From Absidia repens (taxonomy: Eukaryota > Mucoromycota > Mucoromycetes > Mucorales > Cunninghamellaceae): a stretch of 64,000 nucleotides of DNA. The DNA is taken from contig MCGE01000007.1 of NCBI GenBank assembly GCA_002105175.1, positions 1,178,001 to 1,242,000 of the forward strand. Reading direction: 5' to 3'. The first letter of the stretch is position 1, and each line of letters starts with the position of its first letter. The notes beneath the pieces were generated by a model that was not told the DNA's origin, did no database searches, and was given only the letters and a program-made list of their open reading frames with translations. The position numbers were made by a program, and so were the translations under genes. Shown piece after piece: positions 10,716-23,203 of the stretch.

Positions 10716-12681
10716 AACGACAACAACCATCGCAACGACACCTTCCCCACTCTCCACGATTAACTCCTCCGTAGACACATGGAATAGACTTATCACACAC
10801 ATTACCACTCTTATCCCCCTAGTATTAGCTCCTACTATTAGAATAGATCTTTTGATTATTTTGTTTTTAATAAAAGAAATGGTGATTTATACAGAGATTG
10901 ATGGGTCTTTTCTTGTATTAGTGCGATAAAAGGCAAAGACTGGTTATCGTTGTCTGGAGATTATATGACCATTCTTGACAGTATCAACTCAATGAGAGAG
11001 AGAGAGGGGGGTCATACTAGCAGATATGAACCTGATGATCAATGGAAATATCCTGTCGTCCGGTGATATATCTGTTGGCTGCCACTTCTACACTAGTGGA
11101 ACAATTCGCTTAACAGGATAATAACTCATCTAGTCTGGAAACTCGGACCGTACAGCCTAGGTTGATTAATATGAACGATGGAGCAGGAATAGGGTCACGT
11201 TTCCTATATGGTGATCTTTGTGGCTAGAAATGATGGTAAAATAAAAGAAGTAAATAAAAAAAAAAACTAGAGCACGGGAACGTCAAAAACCGTTTTATTA
11301 ATGTGACACCTTGCTTCATAGGAAATCAAGATCGTTGCGTTAAAAACCTTGGGCAATATCTATATGGCTGTTAACTGGCGGAGCAAATACGGTAGTTCAT
11401 CCAACTATTGAAATGACGAGCGACAGGCTATCTGCGACAACATCTTGACAACATTTACAGCAGCAAAATCAATTACATAAAACATTTTCGACAATTTGAA
11501 GGGACCATACAATATTCTCCAACAGCAATTCAGTCACCAAACACCAGGTAGCGACCGATGAGACGAATTTTTGAATTCCATGGAATGCTGCGAACTTACG
11601 CCCTATCTCCACTATCCGAAACAACGAAGATAATACTCATTATCCAAGCACGAAAATCAACCAACAACAAGGAGAAATATTACAGCAATGATACCAAAAC
11701 GCCGCACAAATCAATGCCTCTTCTGATAAACCACTATCAAAGGTGATCGAATTTATTCGGCAACCAGAATACAATTCATGAATTCCTAACAACACAATTC
11801 TGGTTGCAACAAGTCATTGGTCATTGCTGGCACTGATGCTGGTCCATGAAACTCATACATCCAAGGTAAACTACTGAACCCGCTACCCTCCTTCATATCC
11901 ACAAAAACGGGAAGGTAAAATGTTTTGACACAATTTTTTATTATTATTAGATATGTTCCAGATGTTACACGAAGAACCTGATGAACACAAAATTTGGACA
12001 ATCACTCTTGGTTACACTCAGTATGATTCAGCTCTGGCTGTAAAAACCACCTCGAACATTGATGGAACAATATCCATTGCCATGCTCTTTGTCTCCGTTA
12101 GGGTACGAGTCCCTCGTCAGTTTGTTGTTGGCCAACCACAGTGACTATAGCTATCACAGCAACCATCACAGCAATTACAGTAACTTCAGCAATAGCAGCA
12201 ACAGCAGCAACAATATCAGGCAACAACAATCTTAGCTGTTAGATCAAACTAGCCAATGATAGTGGTAAGATCGAAAAACCGAGATTGTTGCTTGTGCTTG
12301 CTAATAATTTATTAGTTTATGTTATGTGCAGTGAACACCCGTATGCCTGGTACCCTCCAATCACGTTATGCGGTGTTTGAAACATGACCATCAACACCCA
12401 ACTTACGTCAGTTTTTTGCCAACTTTTTTTTTTCCAACTGGATCCTTTTCACTTTTCTTATTTGATTTATTTTTTCTGACGTTTATTTTTAAAAGCGCGT
12501 TCCATCTGTAGATCTCTATCCCATCCATACGATTTGTTTTCCAGTTTATTATTGTAAGTGATTTGATGAAGAAAGCAAACACCAAAAATAAGGGAAATCA
12601 CTCACGGATAGCTTATAATCCTTACGTTTATGACATTAGACCCATTGATTACTCTTTGATTCTGAAACATTCCTTTTACCA
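10716..12681. other. Intergenic region with R2 repeat and possible decayed coding sequence
   Basis: Holds the 3' UTR of the preceding gene, an R2 repeat copy (about 11050–11290), and a stretch at 11780–12250 with a 63-codon plus-strand frame followed by CAACAG-rich sequence, perhaps a relic of a poly-Q protein. No intact gene could be assembled. The region from 12560 is the leader of the G3BP-like gene. Confidence 0.4.
11050..11290 (+). repeat. Dispersed repeat family R2, copy 2
   Basis: The core GGTTGATTAATATGAACGAT followed by GGAGCAGGAATAGGGTCAC matches the inverted copy near 31435–31485 and, more loosely, 4490–4560. Boundaries are approximate. Confidence 0.5.
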
Positions 12682-14320
12682 ATGACTGCCGCTGTGAATC
12701 ATACCAACACCTCCTCCAAGACGACAACCCCTGGTGTGGATACCTCGGCCACTGCTACTCTTGCTTCTCAAGACGTCGGCTTGCTCTTCGTTCGTGAATA
12801 CTATACCTTTTTGAACAAGAAACCTTTACGCCTTCATGCCTTTTACAACAAGGATTCCTTCTTTGTGCGTGGTGACGAAGGAGAATCTGTCCAAACATAC
12901 CATGGTCAAGACGTAAGTAATCTTGTTCCTCCCCATAGATTGCCATTGCTAATCATCATCTATCTGCTGCCCCTTGCTTATGTGTATAGGAAATCCGTCA
13001 AAAAATTGAAGAACTGAACTTCGAGGATTGTAAGGTCTTGGTGACGCAAGTGGATAGTCAGGCCTCAGCCAACAATGGGATTCTTATTCAAGTCCTCGGT
13101 GAAATGTGTGTGAAGGATGGCCCATCTCAAAAGTTCAGTCAAACTTTCTTTTTGGCCCCTCAGCCCAACGGTTACTACGTACTCAACGACATTTTCAGGT
13201 TTTTGAAGGATGAAGTGGATATTGACTATTATACTTGTGAAGACGACCAACAACAGAAACCTGCGGCGACGGCGACGGCGACGACAACGACGGCGACTGG
13301 GACGAAGAAGGATGAAGCAGTGGTGGTAGTAGAACAACAACAGCAGGCTGAATCAGTACCCGCCATGGAACAACAACAACCAGCTGCTGCACCTGTACAA
13401 CAACGACAACAAGTGGATAAAACTTCGGTGCCTGTGGAAGAGAAAAAACCTGTGAGTCGACAAGCAGGTGGCGATGATGGGGAACCCAAATCCGATGAAA
13501 AGAAGAAAAAGACTGTCAATGGTACTGCTGCTCCTGATGTGAAAAAGCCAAAGCAACAACAACAACAACAACAGCAACAACAACAGCAACAACAGCAAGC
13601 CAGCAAACATGTGGAAAAAACGGCTGAGTCATCTCCTCCTGCCCCTGCTACGCCTCGCTCTTGGGCTAATTTGGCCGCCAACGATTCATCCAAATGGGGT
13701 GCTCAAGTGTCTGAAGCCAAGGGATCTGTGGCTGCCACGCCTCCACCTACAACAACAGCAGCAGCAGCGCAACAACAGCAACAACCTTCTGCTAAAGAAG
13801 GATCCACTCAACCACAAAGCAACAAAGAGCAACAACCTCGCAAAGGTAAATATATATATATATATATACATTGTTTCGTTTTTTCTATTTGTCTGACCAA
13901 CACTTTTCTATTTTTTGTTGTGTGTTAGATGAAGTGACCAATATTTTTGTGAAAAATGTGATCGGTGGAGTGACGGAAGAACATCTTTTGGAAGCATTCA
14001 CGAAATTCGGGCCTGTCAAGTCAATGAACATTGTACATGGTCGCAACTGCGCGTTTTTGGATTTCACCACACCGGAAGCATGCCAAAAGGCGCTCTCCCA
14101 ACACAAAGTGAATCTCAGCACTGGTATGGTGGTGCTTGCTGAAGAACGTCGACGATTCCCTAGTGGTGGACCCAAGCAACAGCAGCAACAACAGCAACAA
14201 AATGGAAATTATGAACGACGTCCCAACAGTTACCGTCGCGGTGGCGGTGGTGGTGGTGGACGCAACGCACCTTCTGGAACTAACAAGGGTCGTCCCAATG
14301 CTGGAAATGCTCAAAAATGA
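12682..14320 (+). CDS. G3BP-like protein: NTF2-like domain plus RNA recognition motif
   Basis: Three exons (12682–12912, 12990–13845, 13929–14320) give 492 residues. Residues about 28–155 form an NTF2-like fold (VGLLFVREYYTFLNKKPLRLHAFYN … FSQTFFLAPQPNGYYVLNDIFRF). A long low-complexity, acidic then poly-Q centre follows. Exon 3 encodes an RRM with RNP2 (IFVKNVIGGV) and an RNP1-like core (NCAFLDFTT), then an RGG/GGG-rich tail. This domain order is that of G3BP/Rasputin, yeast Bre5 and fission yeast Nxt3, which act in stress granules and as cofactors of a ubiquitin protease. That function is inferred from architecture. The CAA/CAG tract at 13552–13597 and others encode Gln runs and may vary in length. 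Confidence 0.85.
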
Positions 14321-15112
14321 TCCCCTTCCCCTTCCCCTTCCCCTCCCCCTTTACCACTATTATTATCATCCTTCTCTCTCTCTCTCCCACACACACACAC
14401 ACACTCCCACCCATGGTGATATAGATTATTCTTTATTTTTATTTTGCCTCTTTATCAATTTTGTATATTCGTCGCCGCCTTTTATACAACCTTGTTCCTC
14501 ACACTTTGCATGATTTATTCTCAAAATAATACAAAAAATTTCCCATTTTATACTATAAAACATCAATAAAAGAAAAAAGTATTTTTACACCCATTTTGCC
14601 TTGATTGTTATCTGTGTTGAAATTGCATATTTAGTCCTTTCTATATATTGTCTCCCTTTGTACAGTTTTGTGTTTTTGTGCTATATGTTTTGTTTTGTAT
14701 ATATGTGTGTATGGATGATAGGGGTATATTTTTGATAATGATAGCATATCTCGCTCTTCAGAAAAAAAAAAAACTATATCACTACATTAAAGAAATGGTT
14801 CCTTCATTAAATTCAATGCCCGGCCGGACAAGTGAGAAACTTTAAATTTTTGCATAGACGGGCGCTTTGACATGAATTTCCGCGCCATGCTTGCCAAGCT
14901 TCTTACGCCTGACAAAATATACGTCTATTTACGAAAATGCTGTATCCTTCAGACACGTGAGCTATGCTATATAAGCTTTTTCCCCATATTCTACGTAGAG
15001 TTACACATAAGGTACTTGTTTTTTGTTTTCACCAGCAAAATAGATCATGTTTTTTGACAATGAGAAATATTCGCCCCATCATTTATCATACCAAAACAAA
15101 CACACAAACACA

Positions 15113-15143
<31 letters not shown>

Positions 15144-15643
15144 GAGGTACGCTAGATTTAAGACGAGGATCAATCACTCCACATTCAAAATACACACAAA
15201 TACATCTGTATGTATCAACCCACTTTGCAAATATATCCATCATCACCATAAAAACACCATACAAGACAATCCAGATAAAGTGACAATAACTTTTCTTTTA
15301 TTATTATTATTATCTTTCTTTAAAAAAAAAAAAAAAAAAGGGAACAAAACGCAAAGAGGCAATAAAAAAAAACATACACAAATAAGGGAAATATCGGGAT
15401 CGCATAGAAGAAATACAATGGGGGGAGGGAGGGGGAACTATAATAGAGAGGAGGAGAGTTTGGTGAGAGTGGGATGTAAATAAATAAATAAAATCATCAT
15501 AAATAAAAGGTGGAAGAAGGGGGGGTGATGGATGGAAAGTAAAAATAAATAAAAAAAAAAAAAAAAAGGAAGAGGGCATACATGTATATATCAAAAAGAA
15601 AAAAGGCACATGCGCACATGGCGAGACTGATTCCATTTTCTAC
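14321..15643. other. Intergenic, convergent 3' ends with simple repeats
   Basis: A CCCCTT-type pyrimidine repeat (14322–14350), a (CA)n run (14388–14403), another (CA)n at 15100–15125 and several A-runs. Both flanking genes converge here. No gene is seen. Confidence 0.5.
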
Positions 15644-17300
15644 TTATATCCATTGCATAGTACTATCATCTAAAGAATAAAGTGGACCAGAAGATGACGA
15701 CGAAGCAGAAGGATGTTTTTGTTGTTGATGATGGACGGCGTGTGTTGTACCATGATAAAAATCAGAAAACGAAGAGGAGCGATCATCATGATTCACAGTA
15801 GGAGGTGGTGGTATAGAAGAGTGATGATGATGATGTTGTTGTTGTTGCTGTTGTTGTTGCTGTTGTTGTTGTTGTTGCTGATAGTAATGTCCTTCGGGAT
15901 GGTGCGTCGGCGAATCATTCGACAAAAGAGAAGTGATACTAGTGTGATCCTGTCGAGTCAGTGTAGGCAAATTTAGGATTCGACCATGATGTTCGGTTAC
16001 CGGCTTTTGCAGATGAGAGTAATCAAATGAAGAAGATGAAGAAGATGAGGATGATAAGGGTGATAATGTGTTAGTGCAAAGCTCAGTGGGAGGAAGCATT
16101 GAGACGGGTAAAGGTGTGGTAGGTGAAGATGTGGGAGAAGGCAATGTATTATAAGAAGTGATGTTGTACATTGGATCAAAGACTAGCGGTTTGGAGGAGT
16201 TGCTGCGATCAAGTTGTAGACTGCCACGATGTTGAGAGAATTGAGAAGAGCCAAGACGATCCTGCTGCTGATAATGGCCGGTAGTGTTGTTGCTGTTGTT
16301 GTTATTTTCTGTGGGATAAGATGCTGAGTGATGAAATTGGGAAATCGAATTATGTCTTGTATATATGGGTTGGTGCATATAATCTGTTGTAGGAAGAGAA
16401 AGGCTTCTTGATGATGGAATCGATTTGGCAAGCTGACCAGCGGCTGTTTCATATTAACAAAAAATGATAATTTAGAAAAACGTACAATTTTGATTATTAT
16501 TCTTTTTCTTTATATACATGTATTTACCTGCGGAGAAACCAGAAGTAGGCGCAGTAGGGTAGTAAGGCGATGGTTGAGAGTACTGATCAGGTTCCACCAT
16601 GGGAGGAATACGGAAATTTTGTTTTACCAATAGTTCAGGGGAGATTTCCAAATTGACTAATTCAGGTACGGTAGAAGGAGTGCGAAGCTTACGAGCCACA
16701 ACATCATCAGGATGATAATATGAGATCAGGTGAAGAGGGGACCCATCCACAATCAAAGACATCGTTTTCTTGATAAGTCCATCTTCCTTGAAGTTGTATG
16801 CATCAGATAGACTTCCAACCAATTGGCGTTCTTTGTGTTGTTGTTGCTTCATGCTGTTACCATTGACTTGTTGTTGATGATGATGATGATCCGCTATACT
16901 ATTGCTTCGATGTCGGTTTCGTCCGGTCATATCCATGGATGGTTTTTTGCGCTTGGGAATCCGCTTTTCCAATTCCCGATAGATCAAGAAATTGCCAAGG
17001 ATTCGAGAAGGACTCCACACTAACCCGTCCGTCCACCTTTTGATTCCTATTATAATAGAAGAAATCGTTAGAAAAACACGCACACTGAAATGTTTTACAT
17101 TTCCCCTCCCCAAAATAAATGGTCTTACCAGAATTCTTTTCATCAAACACGAAGACAGATCCGGAACGTACAAGTTTCCGCTCTTTTTCTTGTAAACGCC
17201 TTGATACTGTAGGTAGGAGACTTCGACGACAGGCTTCCAATACTAGTAAGGAATCTTGAGTTGTTTCAATATAACCATGGAATGTCTCAGTTACAGACAT
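15644..17300 (-). CDS. WOPR-domain transcription factor (Gti1/Pac2/Wor1/Ryp1 family)
   Basis: Three exons (17129–17300, 16528–17046, 15644–16443) give 496 residues. The N-terminal WOPR box is clear: TFHGYIETTQDSLLVLEACR, then RSGSVFVFDEKNSGIKRWTD and WSPSRILGNFLIYRELEKR. The second conserved half follows a short basic linker: DGLIKKTMSLIVDG … HLISYY … KLRTPSTVPELVNLEISPEL. WOPR proteins bind DNA through these two lobes and act as master switches of morphology or sporulation in other fungi. Which process is controlled here cannot be read from sequence. The C-terminal half is Ser/Pro/Gln-rich with a CAA/CAG tract (15836–15880) and looks like an activation domain. The intron between exons 1 and 2 splits the WOPR box. 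Confidence 0.92.
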
Positions 17301-18212
17301 GTTTCAATTGCAGTAATAAAATAGGGAAAGTAAAGTATATTTATATATAAAAGGGGAAGAGAGTAATTTTTTAAGGTTTGACAGAAGAGTAATATATAGT
17401 TAAAAGAAATACAAGATGAAAGAAAGAAAAAAAAAAAGAGAGTGGAAAAAAAAAGTTAAGGAAAAGAAAAGAAATACAAAAAAAAAAAAAAAAGAGTGAA
17501 TGTGACTCCAAGAAAGGGGACAGGAAAATAAACATATGGAAATTAACCGTGCGAATGAGGTGTGAGAGAAGTAAAACTCCGCTGGGTTTTGGGATGAGAA
17601 CTGGGATTTTTCCCCATTTTTGGTCAAAGCCAAACTTTACTGGTTCAAATAAAGAATATACACCCCTTTTTATTACACAATTAGTTTCTGACTGAATGAC
17701 TGAATGATTGACTGGTTGACTTGTATGCAGTAAGCTTAATGGGTCATGTCGATAAAGTATCCTTTTTTGTATCTGGCTCTACTGGTAAGATCATGAATCA
17801 TATCGGGATTAAAGTTTTCATTCCCTTTCTATTTATTACTGTGGGGTGATAAACCTTGTATCCTCATAGCTTGATTACCATGGTAATAAAAAACTAGCTT
17901 CCGTAGAAACCTGGACTACTCATACAATAAGTATTACATTTTTTATTCCCTTTTTCATTCTTCCCACGATCCCGTCTTACTCTTTCTCCAACTTTGAATC
18001 ACCGAGAGGAAGGACCAATTTTTTTTTTTTTTTGTGGGGGAAAGTCCTAGAGCGATCCTACGCTGGAGTTGAATATTGGAATATCTGCAGTCACTATAGA
18101 ATTCGCTGGAAGCAAAAAAAAAAAAACATAAATCCCAACAAAGGCGCAACACTTCTTGGGTTTTCTTATTTTTTTTTTTCTTTACTTTTCCATTTTTAAT
18201 ACCTCCTCTATC
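17301..18212. promoter_or_regulatory. Divergent intergenic region between WOPR gene and HSP10
   Basis: About 0.9 kb upstream of both genes. It contains (TATA)-rich sequence just upstream of the WOPR start (17336–17352), a long purine-rich tract on the plus strand (17400–17500) and T-runs before HSP10. No heat-shock element array (repeated nGAAn units in alternating orientation) stood out. Confidence 0.4.
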
Positions 18213-18836
18213 ATGGTAAGGTTTTCACTATACACGATATACATAAACTAAATACTCACCTACAGGCTCTTTATTTATCAGTCTGCTGCTAACAAGATCA
18301 AGAACATCGTCCCTCTCCTTGACCGTGTATTGATTCAACGTGTCAAAGCTCAAGAAGTAAGATAAAAAAAGTATATCGTTTTGTCATCAAAAGGGAGAAC
18401 AAGTTGACTTACTCTTCTTTTTGTTTTTGTCGTTGTTGTTGTTGTTGTTGTTTGTAGAAAACTGCCTCTGGTATCTTTATTCCCGAAAAGGCCCAAGAAG
18501 CTATGAATGAAGGTGTTGTTGTTGCTGTGGGTAAGGGTGCTCTTAACAAGGATGGTAAGCATATCCCTCTCCAACTTGCCTCTGGTGACCGTGTGATTCT
18601 TCCTCCCTTCGGTGGTAGCAATGTCAAGGTGTCTGGTGAAGTAAGTACACGGAACCCTATGATTGATGATGTGGGTTGTTAGAGACACGAGGAAAAACGC
18701 TTTTATTTGAATGTGAACAGTGGGTGTAATGCGTGTATTGATGGGATGACAGGGGCTAACCAACCTTTACTCTACTGCTTAGGACTACCTTTTATTCCGA
18801 GATAGTGAAATCCTTGCCAAGGTGGTTGAAAACTAG
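18213..18836 (+). CDS. HSP10: Mitochondrial 10-kDa heat shock protein (GroES homologue)
   Basis: Co-chaperonin that caps HSP60 in the mitochondrial matrix. Exons 18213–18215 (ATG only), 18282–18356, 18458–18640 and 18783–18836 give 104 residues, the normal length. The protein begins MSAANKIKNIVPLLDRVLIQRV. Family motifs include the mobile-loop region KTASGIFIPEKAQEAMNEG, VVAVGKGAL, and the C-terminal strand DYLLFRDSEILAKV. As in eL43, the initiator codon abuts a GTAAGG donor, so the first coding exon is just ATG. A downstream acceptor at 18260s would introduce a stop, so 18281 (TTTATCAG) is the correct acceptor. An AATAAATAAATAAA run at 18921 probably directs polyadenylation. Confidence 0.95.
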
Positions 18837-19130
18837 ATATGGGTCTTGTGTATGATTAGTTATTTTATTATTTAGTCTCAGTTGTTTTTGATCTACTTTA
18901 TATTGTTTATACGTTTGTTTGAATAAATAAATAAAAGTTGTAGTTTATAGTGTATACATTCAGTACGAACAGGGCTCCTGTCAACTACATGACATCGGCG
19001 CTCCCGGTGCTCCGGCGGCATTTAAAATTTTGTGGTGTCGAGAATTTCTTTTCGATGGCACGCGTTGTGTTTTTTTTTTTTTGCTTTTTTTTTTTTTGCT
19101 TTTACAAAAATAACTACCTTTTGATCTGTG

Positions 19131-22100
19131 ATGGCTGGTATAACTAGTTTTTTTAAACCTGTGTCCAAAAAGCCTGCCGAAGAGGTAATACTTCGTTTTT
19201 TAGTATTCATTGAATAAAATGGCGTAAACTGAACACTCACCTGTATACATTAATTTCACAGGCGACACTGCGAAAGAAAAGAACCATTCAAAGTATGTGC
19301 ATCCAGTATCATTAAATGTTGTATTTTACTTATGCCTTTTTTTTTTTCTTGATACTAGTCAGTGACGACGATGACGACGATTTGTAAGTATTGAAAATTC
19401 CTTGCTAGTATGTCATATGACTACGATGGAATTCTTTACTGATGCGATCTATTTTATAACAGTGCGCCTCAGCCTGTGAAGAAAAAGGCGAAGGAACAAG
19501 TCAATCCAAGTCAATACTTCGATAACAAGAAGGCTACCTCCACCCCCAAGAAAAAGGCATCAGCAAAATCTGAAGACGACGATGACATTGTTATGATTGA
19601 CACTCCAAAAACAACCAAAAAAAGCACCGCCACCACCTCAACCGCGTCTGCCAAAACAAAAGCTCCAGCAAAGGCGAAAACCACTGCATCGAAAGCGAAA
19701 TCAACACCGAGAGCGAAATCAACACCGAAAGCGAAGAAAACGAACGACGATGATGATGATGATGAAGATTTTATACCGACAAAAGACACTGAAGAGGACC
19801 CAGTTATCACCAAGGAAGAAAAGGCGCCATCCAAGAAATCAGGGCAAGTATATCAGGGCTAGGAAAGGATCATGGCCGCTAACGGTTGTTTTTTTCTTAC
19901 TGAATAGTTTTTACAATATGTTGCACCGTGCGCCACCTTCTGCTCTTGGAAGTCGACCTAAACCTGTTGGTAAAGATGGCTGTTTGACTGATTTGGCATT
20001 TGTGCTCTCTGGTGAATTTGAAACTCTAACCAAAGACAATATCAAGGATATCATCAAAACCTATGGAGGGTAAAGCAATCAATACGTGAATCATTATAGA
20101 TAGAAAAAATGACGATTAACCACTCTTTTTCTGGGGTGATGATGATTAGGCGTATTACTGCTACAGTTAGTGGGAAAACAACACATCTCTTGCGAGGACG
20201 TGATGCGGGACAGTCCAAGATTGAAAAGGCAAAGTCGCTCGGCACAAAGGTATTGGATGAGGATGGATTCTATAGCCTTGTGGAAAATTCGGCGGAACAA
20301 AAACATCCAAGCATGGCCCCCATAGAACCTGTTAAACCAAAATCCGCTGTTTCGAAAGGAAAGGCACCTGTCGCGTCACCAACATCCTTATCATCATCGT
20401 CATCGGTCAGTAAAAAAACAACGTAAGTTTGATAACTTTATTATAAAAAAAATAAAAAAAAGGACGATGCTCATTATGACTTTTTTTTCCTTTATCTATA
20501 ATCGATATCGTATAGCGTTGATGACGACTTGTTATGGACTGAAAAATATAAACCAACGCGCAGCGCTGATATTATTGGAAACAAATCGAATATTGAACGA
20601 CTCTCTAAATGGTTGGGAGAATGGTAAGCAAATTGGAATATGGTCCTTCTATGGTATTTACTTATTTATTGAACTCGATAACGTTTTATAATTATTAGGC
20701 AAGACAATCGTAAAAAGAACTTCCCCGATTCAGGTGATGAATTACAATCAAAACGTGCCGTATTGCTTAGTGGACCCCCTGGTGTTGGAAAAACAACCAC
20801 TGCTCAAATTTTGGCCAAGGAACACGGATACACTGCTTTGGAATTCAATGCGAGTGATACACGAAGTAAAAAGGTTCTGGAAGAATTGGTGACGGAAACA
20901 ACATTCAACAGATCCATGACTGAGTTTTTCTCTGGTGGTCCGCCCGGTACAGCAGCTAAAGTCAAGGTAAGAAAGGCCAGATATAGAACTGCACAAATGA
21001 TTTCTTACCTTTTTCTTCTTCTTTAGAAACCCAATTCTGTGGATGGCAAATTGGTTCTGATCATGGACGAAGTGGATGGTATGTCCGGTGGTGATCGTGG
21101 TGGCAGTGCCGAACTTGCTCGTCTGATCCGTTCGACAAAGGTAATGTACAGCTACCCCTCTCTTTCTCTCGTTGGATTTTACTTTACTTACCATACGTAC
21201 CATTTTTCCAACCACATATAGGTCCCTATTATCTGTATCTGTAATGACGCTCGATCTGACAAAGTGAAGCCTTTACTAAAAGTGTGTTATGAAGCCAAAT
21301 TCATTCGGTAAGGCACAAAAAGAACGGAAAGCGAAATGGTTTTGGAATTCTTTGACGATTGTTCTTTTTTTTTTCTTTTTTTTTAATTATAGGACACCTG
21401 CTAAAAACATGCGTGCTAAGCTTATGAAGATTGCATTCAGGTAGGATAAAAGAAAAAAAAACTGGTAGACGGGCTGGTCAACTCACACATCCTCTCATCC
21501 CCCTCCCCTTCCTTTTGTTGCTCTTAGTGAAAAACTCAGGATCGAAGCAAATGCTGTCGACGAATTGGTGGCATTGACCGGGAACGATATTCGCCAAGTC
21601 ATCAACATCTTATCTACTTATCGACTCTCCAGCGATGAAATGAAATATGGTGATGCAAAAATTATGTAAGTTCCAAAACAAAACGAAAAAGAGAAGAAAA
21701 GACTAATGGTTGTTTCTCGTGTGGTTTTTTTTAGTGGCACGCATAACCAAAAGTATAGCCAAATCTCTCTGTTTGATATTCCTCTTAAACTCCTGGGTTC
21801 CTCTGCTTGGCAATTCCCCAACATGAATCAACTGGCTGATATTTATTTCCATGATTATGCGTTAGCAAACCTGATGGTCTTTGTAAGTTGTGTTGTCGCT
21901 GTTAATGTTTGGAATTCGATTGGCATTTTTATCGGGTTTGGTGACTCACTTTATATGAATAGGAAAACTATGCGAAGGTGCAACCAAGCAAATCTCAAAA
22001 ATGGAACAAGACAGGCAATCCTAAAGAAACATCGTGCTTGGAAATGGATTTGCTTGCCAAGGCGGCCAATGCCATTGCTGAAGGCGATCTCGTAGATAAC

Positions 22101-22956
22101 CGAATCGGGTAAATCCTCACCAAAAAAAAAGTAAAAAAATAAAAAAAAAAGTCATCTCCTACTAACAATCATTTTTTATATAGTACTAAACAAGAATACT
22201 CGTTGATGCCTGTTCACTCGATTTTCTCATGCGTCCGACCTTCATATTATATGGAAGGTAGCTTTGCTGGTAGTCGAATCAATTTCCCATTGTAAGAAAC
22301 ATTCCCTTTGATTTATTAATTTTCATATGTGTGTGATCATGACTGACCTTTTCTTCGAATGATAGATGGCTCGGACAAAACTCCAAGACAACAAAAAATA
22401 AACGATTATTAGCAAATGTCCAAAACAAAGTACGCTCAAGGGCTACGGTGGATTTATCTGAAGTCCGTCAACATTATGTTCCTGCACTGACATGCAACGT
22501 CTTCAACGATATCTCAAACGTAAGTTCAAAAAAGGGTTAGTGATGGTGAATATTTCATCTCATCTTTTTTTTTTTTTTCTGTGGCGGGGGTGATAGGGTG
22601 ATTACAATAAAGCGATGGATACTATGGACTTTTATTACCTGGATCGTGAAAATTTGGAAACCCTTAGTGATCTTGCATTGACTCCCAAACCTATCATGAA
22701 TACGTTGAACGCCGCGACGAAACGAAATTTCAACAAACAGTACGTAGACTGCCTCCCCTTCCACTTCTAATAATCGTTGTTTTAACCATTCTCTTTTTGA
22801 TTTGTCCATAGATATAAAGCCCGGTCTCATCCATCCTTGTTTGAACTTAGCGATACCACACCTCTTAAAAGCAAGTCCAAAGCGCCGACGGAAGATTTGG
22901 AAGGCACTATCTTCGATGTGGAACCGGAAGCGGATGAACTCAGTGACGATGAATAG
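19131..22956 (+). CDS. RFC1: Replication factor C large subunit (clamp loader)
   Basis: Loads PCNA onto DNA. Eighteen exons: 19131–19184, 19262–19292, 19359–19383, 19463–19843, 19908–20069, 20150–20422, 20516–20623, 20699–20966, 21027–21140, 21222–21307, 21393–21440, 21528–21665, 21735–21882, 21963–22108, 22184–22291, 22366–22519, 22597–22739, 22812–22956. They sum to 843 residues with consistent phases. Features in order: a PIP-like N-terminus (ITSFFKP), a Lys/Asp-rich linker, a BRCT domain (CLTDLAFVLSGEFETLTKDN … KTTHLLRGRDAGQSKIEKA), the AAA+ Walker A GPPGVGKTT, Walker B LVLIMDEVDGM, and the C-terminal collar (YFHDYALANLMVFENYAKV). Exon 4 ends at an unusual GC donor (19844–19845), the only choice that keeps the BRCT in frame. 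Shorter N-terminal region than human RFC1. Confidence 0.95.
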
Positions 22957-23203
22957 TAGTTTATTATTTATATATTATTTAGTATTAGCTTTATAGTGTT
23001 TTTTTTCCTTATTTTAATTTTTTATTTTGTCCATGAATGGTATTAGATTCAACTGTATTCCTAATAAAGAAAAGTGTTCCAATTGATCAAATATCTGTCT
23101 TCTTTGATGTTTTTCCTTTTTCTTTTTAGTTATTTTCTAGTAATTTATTCATTTCCTTTAATCTTGTGGATATTATATAAAACATGATGCAATCATTACT
23201 TCT
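22957..23203. other. 3' flank of RFC1
   Basis: 3' UTR and terminator region. An AATAAAG-type signal lies near 23063. Nothing else is evident before the repeat begins. Confidence 0.4.

Noticed and set aside
13229..13693. Minus-strand frame with long Cys/Leu runs opposite the G3BP-like gene
   Set aside because: It is the complement of CAA/CAG (Gln) repeats in the real gene; composition alone explains it.
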